Source: Gamarada debralockiae (Eukaryota; Ascomycota; Leotiomycetes; Helotiales; Hyphodiscaceae). Taken from it: DNA of 64,000 nucleotides. The DNA is taken from assembly GCA_002803225.1 (NCBI GenBank), contig NXFV01001146.1, positions 1-64,000 on the forward strand, read 5' to 3'. The translations under genes and the position numbers were made by a program. The stretch's first letter is position 1; each line of letters begins with the position of its first letter. Positions 20,754 through 32,337 of the stretch are shown piece by piece. The notes beneath the pieces were generated by a model. That model was not told the origin of the DNA. It searched no databases and worked only from the letters and a program-made list of their open reading frames with translations.

Positions 20754-22262
20754 ATGGTCCGAAAATCCACCCGCGTCAGCAACGCATCCGCCAAATCCAC
20801 GTCCAAAAAACGCGTAAATCTGTCCTCTGAATCGGATTTCGAAGATGGAGACTCATCTGGCTCGGATTTTGAGACTACCAAGAAAGGAAACAAGAACAAA
20901 AGGATGAAAGTGGAGAGCTCGGCATCCGAGGCCGATGAGGACGAGAACAGCGACGATGAATCAAGACCCCCGAAGGTTACGATTATTCCCCTCCCGAAAG
21001 CGAGAGAAGCCGGTGATGTGCCATATGAAGATGGCAGGATTCATGAGAACACAATGTTGTTTCTGAAGGATTTGAAGGCCAATAATAACAGGGAGTGGAT
21101 GAGATGTAAGTTCCTCTGAACCCACATATTGTCGACCTCGTTTCTCACCACATAAAACATAGTCAACGACGAAGATTTTCGAAATGCGCAGAAAGACTTT
21201 GCTTCTTTCATAGAGAAGCTATCTGAGCTAGTCACAGAAAAAGATTATACCATTCCCGAGCTGCCGAACAAAGATATTGTATGTTGGAGACCGAGCCCTT
21301 TTGTCTTGGTATACCGACAGCATACCGACACTAACATTTGAATCTATCTTAGATCTTTCGGATATATCGAGATGTCAGGTTCTCCAATGACAAAACCCCC
21401 TATAAGGTATATTAAAGTTCATATTTGTTCATTGAAGACTTGACGTTGACGGTCAACAGCCTCATTTCTCGGCCGCATGGTCACGTACGGGCAAAAAGGG
21501 TCCTTACGCGGCCTACTACCTTCACGTCCAACCAGGAGGGCATAGCTTCATCGGTATGCTTCTTCTCCTCTACCGTCTATCGATTCCCCCTTCCCCACCT
21601 TCCACGTCTTCTCTCAGTCTACCACAACTGACGGAATATATTTAGGTGGAGGTCTATGGCATCCCGAAGGCTCCGCACTGGAGAAATTGAGGGACGATAT
21701 TGACCAAAGTCCCCATAGACTGAAAGGTGCCTTGATGAGCACCGGACTCCGCCGCGACTTCTTCAATGGGGCTAAGGATGAAAAGACAGTAGTCACCCAA
21801 TTCCTTGGAATGGAAATGAATGCAGATAGTGCATTGAAGACGAAGCCGAAGGTACACTCATCTCCCAATTTCAATGCTTGCGCACGCGGTTTTGGTCCAT
21901 TTTATTTTGAAAGGTGATGGTTAACAATGAAAACCAGGGCTACGAAGCCGACCATAAAGACATCAAGTTGCTGCGTCTCAAAAACTTTACGATTGGTAGG
22001 AAGCTTGATGATTCCGAGATCACAAGCGCGAACAGCCTTCAGCGCATCGCGGATCTCATAGGTTCAATGGTCCCATTCGTAAGCCTCTACACCGTCCTTT
22101 CTCACATCTTCTGTCAGATGGCTTCCATTGTATGCTTGCTCACCCATAAACTATTGAATATAGATCACGTATTTGAATAGTGTCGTTATGCCAGATCGAA
22201 ACGCTGCGGATTCCAGCGATGACGATGACGATGAAGCAGCTGAGGACGAGGATGATCAGTGA
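20754..22262 (+). CDS. DUF2461 (TIGR02453) family protein
   Basis: Seven exons: 20754-21105, 21163-21278, 21353-21406, 21460-21553, 21646-21851, 21938-22078 and 22164-22262. They sum to 353 residues with all junctions in phase. Residues 1-90 are a basic then acidic, Ser-rich disordered tail with possible nuclear signals (SKKRVNL, KKGNKNKR). The conserved domain follows: ENTMLFLKDLKANNNREWM, FRIYRDVRFSNDKTPYK, FSAAWSRTGKKGPYAAYYLH and the GGGLWHPE turn. These blocks define DUF2461, a family found in bacteria and fungi with no established activity. The C-terminus is Asp/Glu-rich (SSDDDDDEAAEDEDDQ). It is the only intact gene among several decayed ones between 19 and 27 kb. Confidence 0.92.
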
Positions 22263-22784
22263 ACGTACTTTTTCTTGGGATAGTAACCAATAAGAGTCTC
22301 GAATTTTCGACGCCACTTTAATTGAAGAAAGTCAAGTGCCGGATGGGCCTTCCGAAAGTCCTCTCTCTGCAGTGCCATTCCATCTTACCCTGCCTTTCTA
22401 TTTCTCTGGTTTAGGCTTCTGGAGTTTCGCAGGCACTGTCCGCAACTCCTTCTCATAAGATCCCCATCCAGCGATGGAAATTTCCTCCATGCATGCAGGA
22501 AGCCCCAACAAGTCTGCATTCGGAAATAATCTGATGAAGGTACTCTGTTCGTCCCGTTTTTGGAGTTCGAAAATAGTGGAACACCAACGCGCAATTCAAA
22601 TATCTCTCTTTCGCGAAAAGCACATACACACATACAACGTACTAAAATCGCAACTCTAAGAGAACAGACGAATTCCATTCGTAGTGGGGAATCAACGACT
22701 CTGTGTCTACTAGAGGCTCTCACGAAATTCTCAATATCTGACTACACTTTGAGACAGAGTGAATGTTGAAGATGGCGTCCGATC
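22263..22784. other. Intergenic, nothing seen
   Basis: Short ORFs on both strands lack any domain. This separates the DUF2461 gene from the first decayed 2EXR copy. Confidence 0.5.
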
Positions 22785-23570
22785 TGGTGGATGCCTTCTC
22801 AGCTGTCGTCTTGGACAAAGTCCCCACCACAATGCACCACTTGAAGCTTCCAGTGAATACACCCACCAAGCCTTGAAGAACCCTTCCCAACTGGAATCAG
22901 AAAAATACATCACTTTCTATCTTTTCTCCGAACTTCTTACTGAAATACGTCTCTAGATCTGGGATTAATACTCTCGGATCTACAAATTTTAACAGTCACT
23001 TACGGCGTTGGCGAGTGCAGAGACTAGGTACGTTGGTCAACGGAGGTGGCGTGGGACATGGAGATTCTCCAACGAGATAACCGACCTCACTACTTATGAT
23101 ATCTACCAAGCATCACGATATGAGGTGCTTCATTGTGACTATGTCATCCTCCCGATGGCTCGAGATGTCACTCAAAGACGATGTTCAATTTTGAGACTGA
23201 CACATTGTTCTTCACTACAAGTGTGCAAAGTTATATTGACGACGACGACGGCGAGCGAATAGTTGCATCTGAATCCTATCCCGTCGATATCGAAAAGGTT
23301 AAGAGACTTGCAATAGGCCGGGCACTGTGGAATGACTGGCCCTTCGCTGAAAATAAGGGGGAGGACGTCACGTGCTTGATGTGCGGTGGCTGCGATGGAT
23401 CCCAATATGAGTGGAAGAAGCATCTTTTAGTTTGTCTGAGGAGTTGTCAGAAGGTCCAGCTGGTGATGTACTCAGATGAGCTGGTGTACAATGACATTCT
23501 CGATATGGAGCAAATCTTCCCTGTTTGCAGGAGGAGTTTGAGGGGAAATTTCAGACCTTATCAAGACTAG
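22785..23570 (+). pseudogene. Decayed 2EXR-type protein, copy 1
   Basis: The 2EXR (F-box-like) entry motif appears as LLTEIRL followed by a stop (TAG at about 22954-22956), then IWD. A frame at 23008-23262 continues with TYDIYQASRYEVLHCDY, the usual NxxSRxE-like block, and ARDVTQRR. One base is missing near 23186-23190, and the text resumes in the next frame as FNFETDTLFF. This second frame stays open to 23570 with VDIEKVKRLAIG and YEWKKHLLVCLRS. Copy 2, 1.2 kb downstream, aligns block by block, which confirms the reading. Intact family members are 250-350 residues and are common in plant-associated ascomycetes, with unknown function. Two or more lesions make this a pseudogene. Confidence 0.72.
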
Positions 23571-24011
23571 TGAAGGAGGATTTTGGAAAGTATAAAAAGC
23601 GTTAAAAGGAGCACATTGAGGATGAAAAGCGGGCATTAATATGAAACAGAGGTACAGTGGGACATATGATTATTTAAGGCAGATTGAGCTAGTATAGGTA
23701 AGGCACTAGTAGCAAAAGCTCTCCAACGCGCTCAGTCGAAATGGAAATCGTCCTGACTCATTCATATTGCCTACTTAAAGAACTGCAGTGCATCGAAAGG
23801 TAGCAACCACACCGAAACATAGCACCTTCTTGCCAATTCTGATCGCCGAAACGAATTGAACGATGTAAACTATATCTGAGCTTAGGAGGACACTCCCGAA
23901 TTCTACTTCAGAGGCTGCGGGTAATGAAATGCCAGTTCCAACTATAGCACTGAATTCTGTTCAACTCATGTCGACAGTCAAAGCACCCACCAAGGTGGAG
24001 AGCCAGGTATC
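23571..24011. other. Spacer between the two decayed 2EXR copies
   Basis: No gene. Part of it (from about 23925) may be the decayed 5' end of copy 2. Confidence 0.45.
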
Positions 24012-24902
24012 TGATAGGTTCACCCCAGCTTTGCTCGGTTTGTGGATCTGCCAACTAAAATTCGCTTCAAAATATGGCGGTTAATGATCCAGCCTCAAAT
24101 TCTCTCCATCACATACAACGTTCATTCTCTGGGAGACCGGATCTTGATTCATGAAAAACAGGAAGGAACCATTGGTACATGTAAATTCTCAAAAGAGTCA
24201 ACCGATGTGAACGATTTCAAAGTCGGGTACAATATCTGCCAAGAATCACGTTATGAGACTCGCCGTTGCGATATATACAGCGGTTATAAGCTTATGTCTC
24301 TACAAAGAGATGTCACGAAACGATGCTGGTTTAACACCGACATTGATACGTTGTTCTTGGATACAAATGCCACAGAATGAAACGGCGCGAGGGAGATACT
24401 TTCGCCAAATGGGCTTTCAGTTGATATTGAGAAGTGGCTTGCAATCGGTAAGTGGCTATGGGAAGGGTGGAACTTTGCCGAGAACTTTGGAATAGATGTC
24501 TCTGCCGACGGTTGGGGTGCGGTTTAGATACCACCCAGCGCCAGTGGAAAAATCAACTCGTTTGGTGGCTGAGGTCAGCTTAAAAGGTTCAGCTGGTACA
24601 GAATTCAGACGACATGGGTTATCACAATGCTCTCAGAAAACCCGAGTATCGTTTTGTGGAGCCTGTCTTTCCTCGTTGGACGGAGGGGTTTGAGGAAGAG
24701 TTCTAGACTTTGGCTTAAAAGACTAAAGGAATATGACTGTGAGAAGATATATTGCGAGAAAAAGGTCGCAACGGATGAACCTTGGATTTATCCAACACTA
24801 GAGAGATACAAGGAAGTTTGGGGGTATTCGGGGAAAGTCGATCTGGTAGAAGTGGTGGAATTTCTGAATCATTCCGATGAAACAGACAATTCAGAATTCT
24901 AG
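24012..24902 (+). pseudogene. Decayed 2EXR-type protein, copy 2
   Basis: The motif FVDLPTKIRFKIWRLMIQP opens the 2EXR domain. NICQESRYETRRCDIYSG and WFNTDIDTLFLDT follow in the same frame to 24380. After a frame change the text continues at 24408-24527 (SVDIEKWLAIGKWLWEGW), then again at 24542-24706 (QWKNQLVWWLRSA). There a TAA at 24581-24583 stands where copy 1 has a Gln codon, before KVQLV. A last frame to 24902 carries KVATDEPWIYPTLERYKEVWG. Copy 1 matches these blocks in order, so the two arose by tandem duplication and both decayed. At least two frame changes and one nonsense change are visible. Confidence 0.75.
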
Positions 24903-25844
24903 AGACTAAACAAAATTTTCCGGAATCGGGATTGTTCAGATCAAATGGATGACGGTGAATCCAATTCAGAGCTCTCGGATGGTGACTAGGGACAAATAAA
25001 CTGTCTGAGAATCCTCCCTTGTGATAAACCTTAGAAAGAAGTTGAGATTTTACGCTCACCACGTTCGCGTCCGTGTCTCTTTGGATTGTGCTCTTTTCGC
25101 GAGCAACGTACATCCACTTGTTGCAATAAATACTCCCCTTATACCACTATCCTTTCAGTAATATTAACTACCCAAATTTTCAGACTCTCGTGAAACTCGA
25201 GACTTCTTGAATTGAAGGCTTGTGTCGCGCCAGGCTCTCCACTTGGTCATCGAGGAGAGGTATCAAGGACGAATTGCCCTTTTACAACATCCTAGTCTTG
25301 ATCCATTATACACGATGAATCCGGAAGAAAGCATTTGGATGCATCTGAAAAGCTAAATAGGTGGTGCTCATCAATTGTTTGAGGTCGGCCAGGCAACTAA
25401 GAAAAAGGGGGTGGGGTCCTTAGGCGAGCCCCCACCAAAGTACCTCTCCCGAAGGCCGATCGAGTTCAAAAAGCCCAAGTGCTAATAAATTGAAGTATTA
25501 CAACTATTCCTAGATGAATCACAGTGCGGCTTCGCTTTTTCATCAATTATATGTTGCTCAAACTGAAATATATCCGCCTGTGGTTGGGCTATTGGGTAGT
25601 TATTATGTTGCAGCCTGGACGAGTCGCAGTTGTCACCACTTACGAGGCAGCCGGCTTTGACATTTCTCCGATGTCAACGAGGACATTTCGGAGCCTTTTG
25701 AGAATACCTGAAGCCAAGAAAAATACCATCCATCAATTTCTTAGCCTACCTCTTTCCCCAGAAGAATCCCTCCAGCAAACTTTCACTTAAGTCGATCAGT
25801 TTCAATTCCACTGTCCAGACTCACTTACGTCCTACCTACACAAA
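24903..25844. other. Intergenic, nothing seen
   Basis: No gene recognised in about 0.9 kb on either strand. Confidence 0.5.
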
Positions 25845-26700
25845 ATGGCATTGAATCAACCCTCAATTTCACTTTCACCACGATACTACCATCCAGCAAT
25901 GGTAGACGCCGCCCACGTCTCCATCAAAGTCGTCATCCTCATCATCGTCATTACTATCATCATTCTCCTCATCGGATGCTTTTGGTGCTACTGTTGTTCC
26001 AGAAGACGAAGACGGGCGAAGGAGAGAGCGAAGAACTGGTTTAAAGGTCGTCAGCCGAAAAGGGAGAGAAGATTCCGATTGCCGGGTTGGATGACCAGGA
26101 ATGGAAAGAGCAATGCGACTGCCACTGGGAAGGTGGATGAGCTTGAACTGCCGAGATAGAGCAGTATTTCGAAGGTAGACTTGGAGGAGATTGTGGTGCC
26201 GAAGAAAGTTTCCGCCCCAGAACCAGCATACGCCATCTCAATCTCCTTACAAAGCTAGTGAGCGTCCTCCTCTCTAGTTCTAGATCAATCGCCTCCTCCA
26301 GCTTCTCAGGGTCTACCTCAAGGTTCTCGTCTACCTCCTAGACTACCTCCGCGGGCTAGTCCCGCGGCCGCTCCTCCTCCTCCCATGGCCAAGTATCCTG
26401 CCAGGGACAGATCTCACATCCCTGCAGCTGCTCAGAGAATGGTGAAAATCTTTAGCAACGATATGTAACCAGTTGCTTCCAAAGCACGACTTCCTTCATA
26501 GCTCAGGTTAAGGATACCCAGAAACGTTAACATCCTCTACGGCAATTAAACCACGAGGAGCTTGTGAAGCCAGATACAATAGCAAGACTCAGTGAGCTTG
26601 CGGAGACATTGCAAGGCAAGAACAACGATGTCGCTGCAAAAATATAGGTCGACATGCAACATGAGAAGACTGATGAATCTGGGAACTGGATAGTAAGACA
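25845..26700 (+). pseudogene. Single-pass membrane protein gene with in-frame stops
   Basis: The open part (25845-26159, 104 residues) has one helix at about 29-50 (VVILIIVITIIILLIGCFW), a CYCC anchor-like stretch and a strongly basic juxtamembrane region. The reading frame does not end there in content. Past TAG at 26157-26159 the same frame reads SSISKVDLEEIVVPKKVSA. Past TAG-TGA at 26256-26261 it reads a proline-rich tail (LDQSPPPASQGLPQGSRLPP, then AAAPPPPMAKYP), up to TAA at 26466-26468. Further coding-like text in a shifted frame (HEELVKPDTIARLSELAETL) reaches about 26700. Each stop is one C-to-T step from Gln or Arg codons. It may alternatively be a real 104-residue protein with a relic tail. 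Function unknown. Confidence 0.6.
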
Positions 26701-27407
26701 TCATTTTTCAATTATTTACTTGCATCCACTAAATACTTAACAAGGTTGGAGTGAAGCCATTGGTAAGTATGAGCAAATTTACTCTTTAGATGGGAAATGG
26801 CAGGACAGAAAATGACGGATGGAATGGTTATAGGGTTACTCGGACAGCGATGAACAGCATCTGTAAAACACGACTTAAACCGCTGTTACAGGACAGTAGA
26901 AAAGTTGCTCCCCAACTTCATCCTTTCTCTCACCCCACGTGACACTCGGCAATCAGCAGTTAGGTGAACATCAGCTGTTTCTCTTTGATTAGAAATGCTG
27001 TATTATCTGAAAGGGCTAAAGTTCAGACTATAAGTTTCAAAGCGGCAAAAGACATGGGTCGGGCGTACCGCTCAACAATGGACGCAGGATATTCCGATGC
27101 AGCACTAGCGTTCAGCCCCGGCCACTAACTCGATGGATAGAGGCTCCTGCCGTGCACTTGCAGGGGGTCTCATGCGACTTGTGCGAAGCTAGGTAAGGTG
27201 TGCTTGGGGATTGCGGCGCACCAATCGCCATTTCTAAATTTGATCTTCAGAAGCTGCGACAAATTAGCGGCTGGAATCAGAATCAGATCTGGAGCCTCGT
27301 CGCAAAACTTCTGTCGCTCTCTCTTCTTCTTTACTTGCGCGCGCGCGTCGTCCTTTTGGTACATACTTACATACAATTAACCATGCGCCAAAAGAGAGCT
27401 CTTCAAC
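26701..27407. other. Intergenic, upstream of HET gene
   Basis: Some splice-like GTAAG/TAG pairs around 26690-26810 may belong to the decayed gene before it. A GCGCGCGCGC run lies at about 27338-27347. No gene is called. Confidence 0.45.
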
Positions 27408-29819
27408 ATGCCGCCTCTACTCCGCGAAGCCCCAAGCGACCAACCGAAATCCTACGCCAAAGTAATTGGGTCTCTGCAGAAAGGGCAGCGCGCGCAAACT
27501 TTCGATACGGGAACGAGAGCTAAGACGACGAGTGAGGGGAATGCGGTCAGAGCTCGGTTTCAGGGGATTGTTAATAAGGTGCCGGTGGCGAAGAAGAATA
27601 CGTATAAGCATGCGCCTATTGATTTTGATAATCAGATTCGGATACTTAAGATTCTGCATGGCGAGAAGGATGATAAGCTCGAGTGCATGTTGTTCCCAAG
27701 TACGTTGGAGAAGGAGGGTGAGAGCAGGACGGATAAGTATTGGGCGTTGAGTTATTGGTGGGGTGATGAGAAGGAGGTTGCCGGGAATAAGATTACTATT
27801 TTTCATGAGTAAGTTCTTTTTCCTTGGTACAGGAGAAGGAATTCAAAGCTGACTTTCCCCAGCACTGGGGGTAGAGGAGACAGACAGGAGATGACCAACT
27901 TCAATACCTCCGGCTCATTCTACATTCGAAACAACCTCAAAGCCGCCCTCGTCCGATTCCGAGATCTACGAGACGATGTTAACGTCTGGGTCGACGCCCT
28001 CTGCATCGATCAAGAAAACAAAACCGAGAAAAAAGCCCAAGTCTCGCGAATGCACGAAGTATACATGCAAGCAGAAAACGTCTGCATCTGGCTCGGCGAA
28101 GGTAAAGAATCCACGCCCGAAACATTCGCATTCCTACGAGAGATCCTCGATCTTCATGGTTTAGATAATTTGGTTGCGAACCCGATACCGACGGCGAGGA
28201 AATGGGCGTTGGTTGTTGATTTAATGAGCAATAGGTGGTTTAGTCGACGGTGGGTTATTCAGGAGTTGGCGCTGAGTAGGAGGGCTTGTGTGCTTTGGGG
28301 GGACGAGGAGTTGGAGTGGAGCAATTTCGCGGATGCGATTGCACTTTTTATGACGAAGTATGAAGAGATTAAGAGGTCGAGTTTGGATCCTGCTGGGTAT
28401 CATGCTGCAGTCGACGCTCGGGCTCTCGGCGCAAACACAATCGTCCACGCTACCACCAATTTTTTCCGGAAGTCTCAAGAAGGGAGAGTCCAGCAGAGGT
28501 TACTATCGTTGGAGATCCTGGTTTCGTCTTTATTGCTTGCGTTCGAAGCGAGCGAGCCGAGAGATACGATCTTTGCTGTTTTGACACTGGCTAAGGATAG
28601 TCAGTTCGCGGAATCGAATACTGATAATGTTATGGAGGATCCGCGAATATCTCCGGACTACGATAAAAGCCTTCTGGACGTCTACGCAGATTTCATGAGC
28701 TATTGTGTCGAGAAATCCACGTCTCTAGATATCCTCTGCCGCTACTGGGCACCACTCCCCAAACCGCTGAGTCCAGAGGAAGCGCTCAAACAGGGAAATT
28801 CAGGACGCACGCAAGAAGAAGAAATGCCGACTTGGATTCCATTCATTTCTCGTTCTGCGTTTGGAGAACCGCATGGTGTGCTGGGTGGGAGGATTAATGG
28901 CGATAGTTTTGTCGGTGGACCGGAGAGGAAAGGTCAACAGACTTATAATGCTTGTGCTGGTTTGAGAGCTTATGCGAGGTTTGGGACTTATGAGCCGGAA
29001 CCTTCTCATCCGAAGCGCCGCTCGACGTTCCCGCTTAATATTACGAGACATTCGAGTTTTGGTTCAAATAAGGTGTCAAAACTTGACCAAATCCATGAAA
29101 ATGAGAAGGTGACGAAGGGTGATTGTGCGGTAAAGGATATTCCTGGAGCGAGAAGGCCGAGTTTGCCTGCCCCGCAGAAATATGATGGCACACTTACTGT
29201 GAAGGGCTTTTGCCTTGACAGTGTGCAGGAGGTCTCGGGAAGGGTTACGGGGAAGGGAATCATTCCTGTCGAAGCGCTGACTATGGGTGGCTGGAAACAC
29301 AGAGGGCCGGAGGATCAAGATGTTCCGGACCAGCTTTGGCGAACTCTTGTAGCTGATCGAGGACAGAATGGGACCAGTGTGCCGGGATGGTATCGGAGGA
29401 CTTGTCTGGAATGCTTGCAGCATACTGACAGAGTCGGTGATCTCGATATTGAAGATCTGAAGAAGAAGGTCCAGCCCAAGACACCAAGCACCATGGTCAC
29501 GTTTCTCGAACGAGTTCAACAAATCGTATGGGGGAGGAGATTCTTCAAAACCAGAGGAAATAAAGTGAGGAACAAGGATCCATTGTTCTGTTTAGGATCG
29601 CCTGATGTGAGGGAGGGAGACATGATTTGTATTATTTTTGGCTGCAGTGTTCCTGTTGTTTTGAGGAGGGTTTCTACGGCAGGAGGAAATTACCATTGTG
29701 AGTTTATTGGAGAGTGTTATGTTCATGGGATGATGGATGGAGAGGCGTTGTCGGGGAAGTTGCCTAATTATCCTTATACGGGAAAGAAATCTGGAATCAC
29801 TACTTTTATGTTGAGATAA
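27408..29819 (+). CDS. HET-domain protein (heterokaryon incompatibility type)
   Basis: Two exons, 27408-27808 and 27863-29819, with a 54-nt intron, encode 785 residues. The HET domain spans the junction: YWALSYWWGD (near residue 110), then VWVDALCIDQEN, MHEVYMQAENVCIWLGEG and the WFSRRWVIQELALSR block. About 500 residues follow with the usual helical region after HET (EPRDTIFAVLTLA, YDKSLLDVYADF) and a C-terminal beta-rich end (DPLFCLGSPDVREGDMICII, then FIGECYVHGMMDGEAL). HET proteins trigger cell death when genetically different hyphae fuse, usually with a partner domain. Here no NACHT, TPR or other partner domain is seen, so a direct incompatibility role is uncertain. The start Met at 27408 precedes a basic tail. 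No lesions. Confidence 0.92.
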
Positions 29820-30068
29820 TCTTGGGAGGGAGGCATATAATTGCGTATTTTATCGATTTGAACTAAGAAACCGGAACATCCTGAGCTCTCTTCGTGCCGT
29901 ATCGCACAAACTTCATAATCAAACGGATTCAAGTGGATTTTTTCCTGGCCATCTAGAATCTGCCTTGGCTTCGTATTCGCTCAAATTTAGAGGAACTTGA
30001 CCCATCCTTCGGGAATTGCGCCACCGTTCTTGTATATTGGCGTGGCTGAGCCGTGATCTCGTGACAGT
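29820..30068. other. Intergenic, nothing seen
   Basis: Short AT-rich spacer after the HET gene. Confidence 0.5.
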
Positions 30069-30623
30069 ATGCCAACAGTCGAGAGGTCACTCAATCACCA
30101 AAACTACTCTGATGATTCAATCGAAGTGCTGTTCAAAATTTACCTTCACACGAGAAAGTATAGAGCAGATTCACCTGATCATCCTAGATTTCCTTGGGCG
30201 GTCAGTACCTCCCTAAGCCGAGTTTAAATTCAAGGCACTCAGCCCCATTCAGTCAGCGTCGGTGAAGCCTTCGATGAAAAGACCGCTTGGCGCTTAGAAA
30301 ATGGTCATCTAGCCGTCAGCGAGACTGATGAGGAGCTTGACTCTATGTTCGAGAATAGATACCTTGGAACAGAAATAGGCATTTACGGTTGCTGGGGCAT
30401 TGCCATCGGTGTCCTCCTGAATAAGGGACCAGCGCCAGGAGTGAAGTCCCCATTGACAGGGCATTGCAAAACCCCTATCAGTAAGCCATCAGTTTTGACA
30501 GCGTTATCAATGTCCCCATCGGAAAATCCCAATAACTGGAACAGTGGGTCCACGCCAGTTCACTTTCCTTTTCTGTTCTGTTGCTGTCCATTCGAAACTG
30601 ACGAGCTTGGCTTGAGCTTTTGA
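30069..30623 (+). CDS. Possible small gene, two exons, unrecognised
   Basis: A coding-like model: exon 30069-30200 (MPTVERSLNHQNYSDDS...), a 42-nt intron (GTCAGT...CTCAG), then exon 30243-30623 (PHSVSVGEAFDEKTAWRLEN...), 170 residues in phase. The second exon has acidic helical text and a short hydrophobic stretch (GIYGCWGIAIGVLL), but its last 60 residues look random. The intron is at the short limit. I recognise no family. It may be a real small gene, a decayed one, or chance. Low confidence. Confidence 0.3.
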
Positions 30624-31273
30624 GAGTCCAGCCACTTGGTTAACCATCAGCTGACACTCGTAGTCACTACTGCACCGGTCACATTGTGGAGTGTGTACCC
30701 AGACGCATTTGCAGTAAACAGGTTTCTAACAATGAGGTAGCCTGATAGGCGCCCAATGGGCAGGAACTTTTGTGTACCGACTTTGTACGAGCCTGCCAAC
30801 TGCCTTATTGACTTCCTACCTATGCACCGATCAACACCGCGAGGCCAAGAGCATCAACCCGGAACGAATCAATTGTGAATGATAGGTAGAGGCGCATTTG
30901 TGCTCAGAATATAGACTCTGAATAACACGACAGCGTGGATATGGCGAGGAGGCGAAGAATGGTGTTGAAACGTCACTTACAAGCCAAGATTACATGTACA
31001 GAGAGCCGGGAAGACAGTGGCAAGAAAGCATTGTGCCCATCTCGGATGTCTACTTCCGCCATTTCCACCTGACCATTAAGAGAAGTGTCGAGGCATAACG
31101 AAAGGCTTTCCACGATGTCTCGGGTTTTCACTTGAAACGCGCTGGAAATCTGCAATGATCGAAGCTGTACTACAGCCTTATGGCTGGAAACAGCGCACTT
31201 GTTCTGCAGCTGGTTTTTATACAAAGTAGAGAGAAAATGGAGGGCCGCCTAATCGATTGGTAAGGCATGGTAA
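30624..31273. other. Intergenic, nothing seen
   Basis: No supported gene or repeat up to the inverted-repeat element. Confidence 0.45.
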
Positions 31274-31556
31274 GGCAGGGCGGGCTGTACGGGGACAAAA
31301 AAGGTGGCCCATTTTTGGCGCCTCGCTCTTATAGACACCCTTACTTTAGTAAGAACAAACTTCTTCAAAGCCCTATGAAATTTGATAAAATTCAATTTTG
31401 GAGCTTTTAAGAAGGCAGACTATTTATGTATTAAATTTCAAAAATTTCAATTGAGGTTCAGTCTTTGTTCTTTAAGCTTGGAAGTAGATATAGTTTTTGA
31501 TGGGGTGTGCCAAAAATCGGCCGCTTTTTTCGTCCCTGTACAGGCGGGCTATGGCC
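31274..31556. mobile_element. MITE-like element with about 46-bp inverted termini
   Basis: The left arm (31274-31319) and right arm (31509-31556) are inverted repeats. Read inward from the right, the order is CTGTACAGGGACGAAAAAAG, CGGCCGATTTTTGGC; the left arm reads CTGTACGGGGACAAAAAAGG, TGGCCCATTTTTGGC. Most of a 33-bp core matches, with flanking GC-rich parts less alike. The 190-bp interior is AT-rich and has no ORF, as in miniature inverted-repeat elements. No clear target-site duplication was found. Superfamily unknown. Confidence 0.6.
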
Positions 31557-32337
31557 TGCATGCGCAGCCCGGGTTTCGGCCTCCGGCCGTCAGGAGCTGA
31601 CTTGAAGGAACTCACTGCCTCCAATCATGATGTTGGCCTAGCAGGAGTTGACACATGTATGAAAAAAAGAGATCCTAATTCTGCCCTAAGCAGCTTCGCC
31701 ACCGAGTCCGATTTGAGCCGCAAGGATCGCTTTGCTGGGATATTTGCCTGCCTGCGATATATTTCGCCCTCTTGCTGTAGGAAAGTCGTAGAACGGCTTC
31801 TTCAAGCACGAGGCCAGAACCCCAAATTTGCCTTACCGTATTGACGATCAAAAACTGCGGCTTACTGACAGGATTGCATGATTTTGCCTCGCGAGTGGCA
31901 TTGCTGACCCAAGAAACAGGCTCGACGCCGACTCCGGTGGGTGCGCGTGTATTGGGGGGGCTGAGCTGCCTTCTGATTTGCCAAAAAGCGAAGTTACGCA
32001 CAATATTGTGGCTTGCATGCGAAACAGGGATCATGCGCTTGACACCATCCGGTCTTTTCTGGAGGGCTGAGCTGCGCCCCCTGCCTGCCATTTTCTTGGG
32101 ACACGAGCCTCGACTCACATCGACCATATTTTGAAGAAAGACTCAATGTGTGTTTTTGCTTGTAATGAGTCGCTCTAAATCATTCCAACAGCAAGATATG
32201 AACGGGAGGTCCCTTTTGCAAACTGGGGTTGATAGCGTTACTTGCTCTATCTTTATTTTCGCGGTCTCCTAGACCAAATACATCAATTGGATCAACGTAG
32301 CCTGATCAACACAGCGCATCTATTCGAAGAGCACATC
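31557..32337. other. GC-variable intergenic stretch
   Basis: A minus-strand ORF at 31675-32127 has no recognisable domain. The motif GGCTGAGCTGC occurs twice, near 31960 and 32065. Nothing is called as a gene. Confidence 0.4.

Noticed and set aside
31675..32127. 150-residue minus-strand ORF beside the inverted-repeat element
   Set aside because: No transposase or other domain, and both strands are open over the same stretch, which suggests chance in GC-rich DNA.
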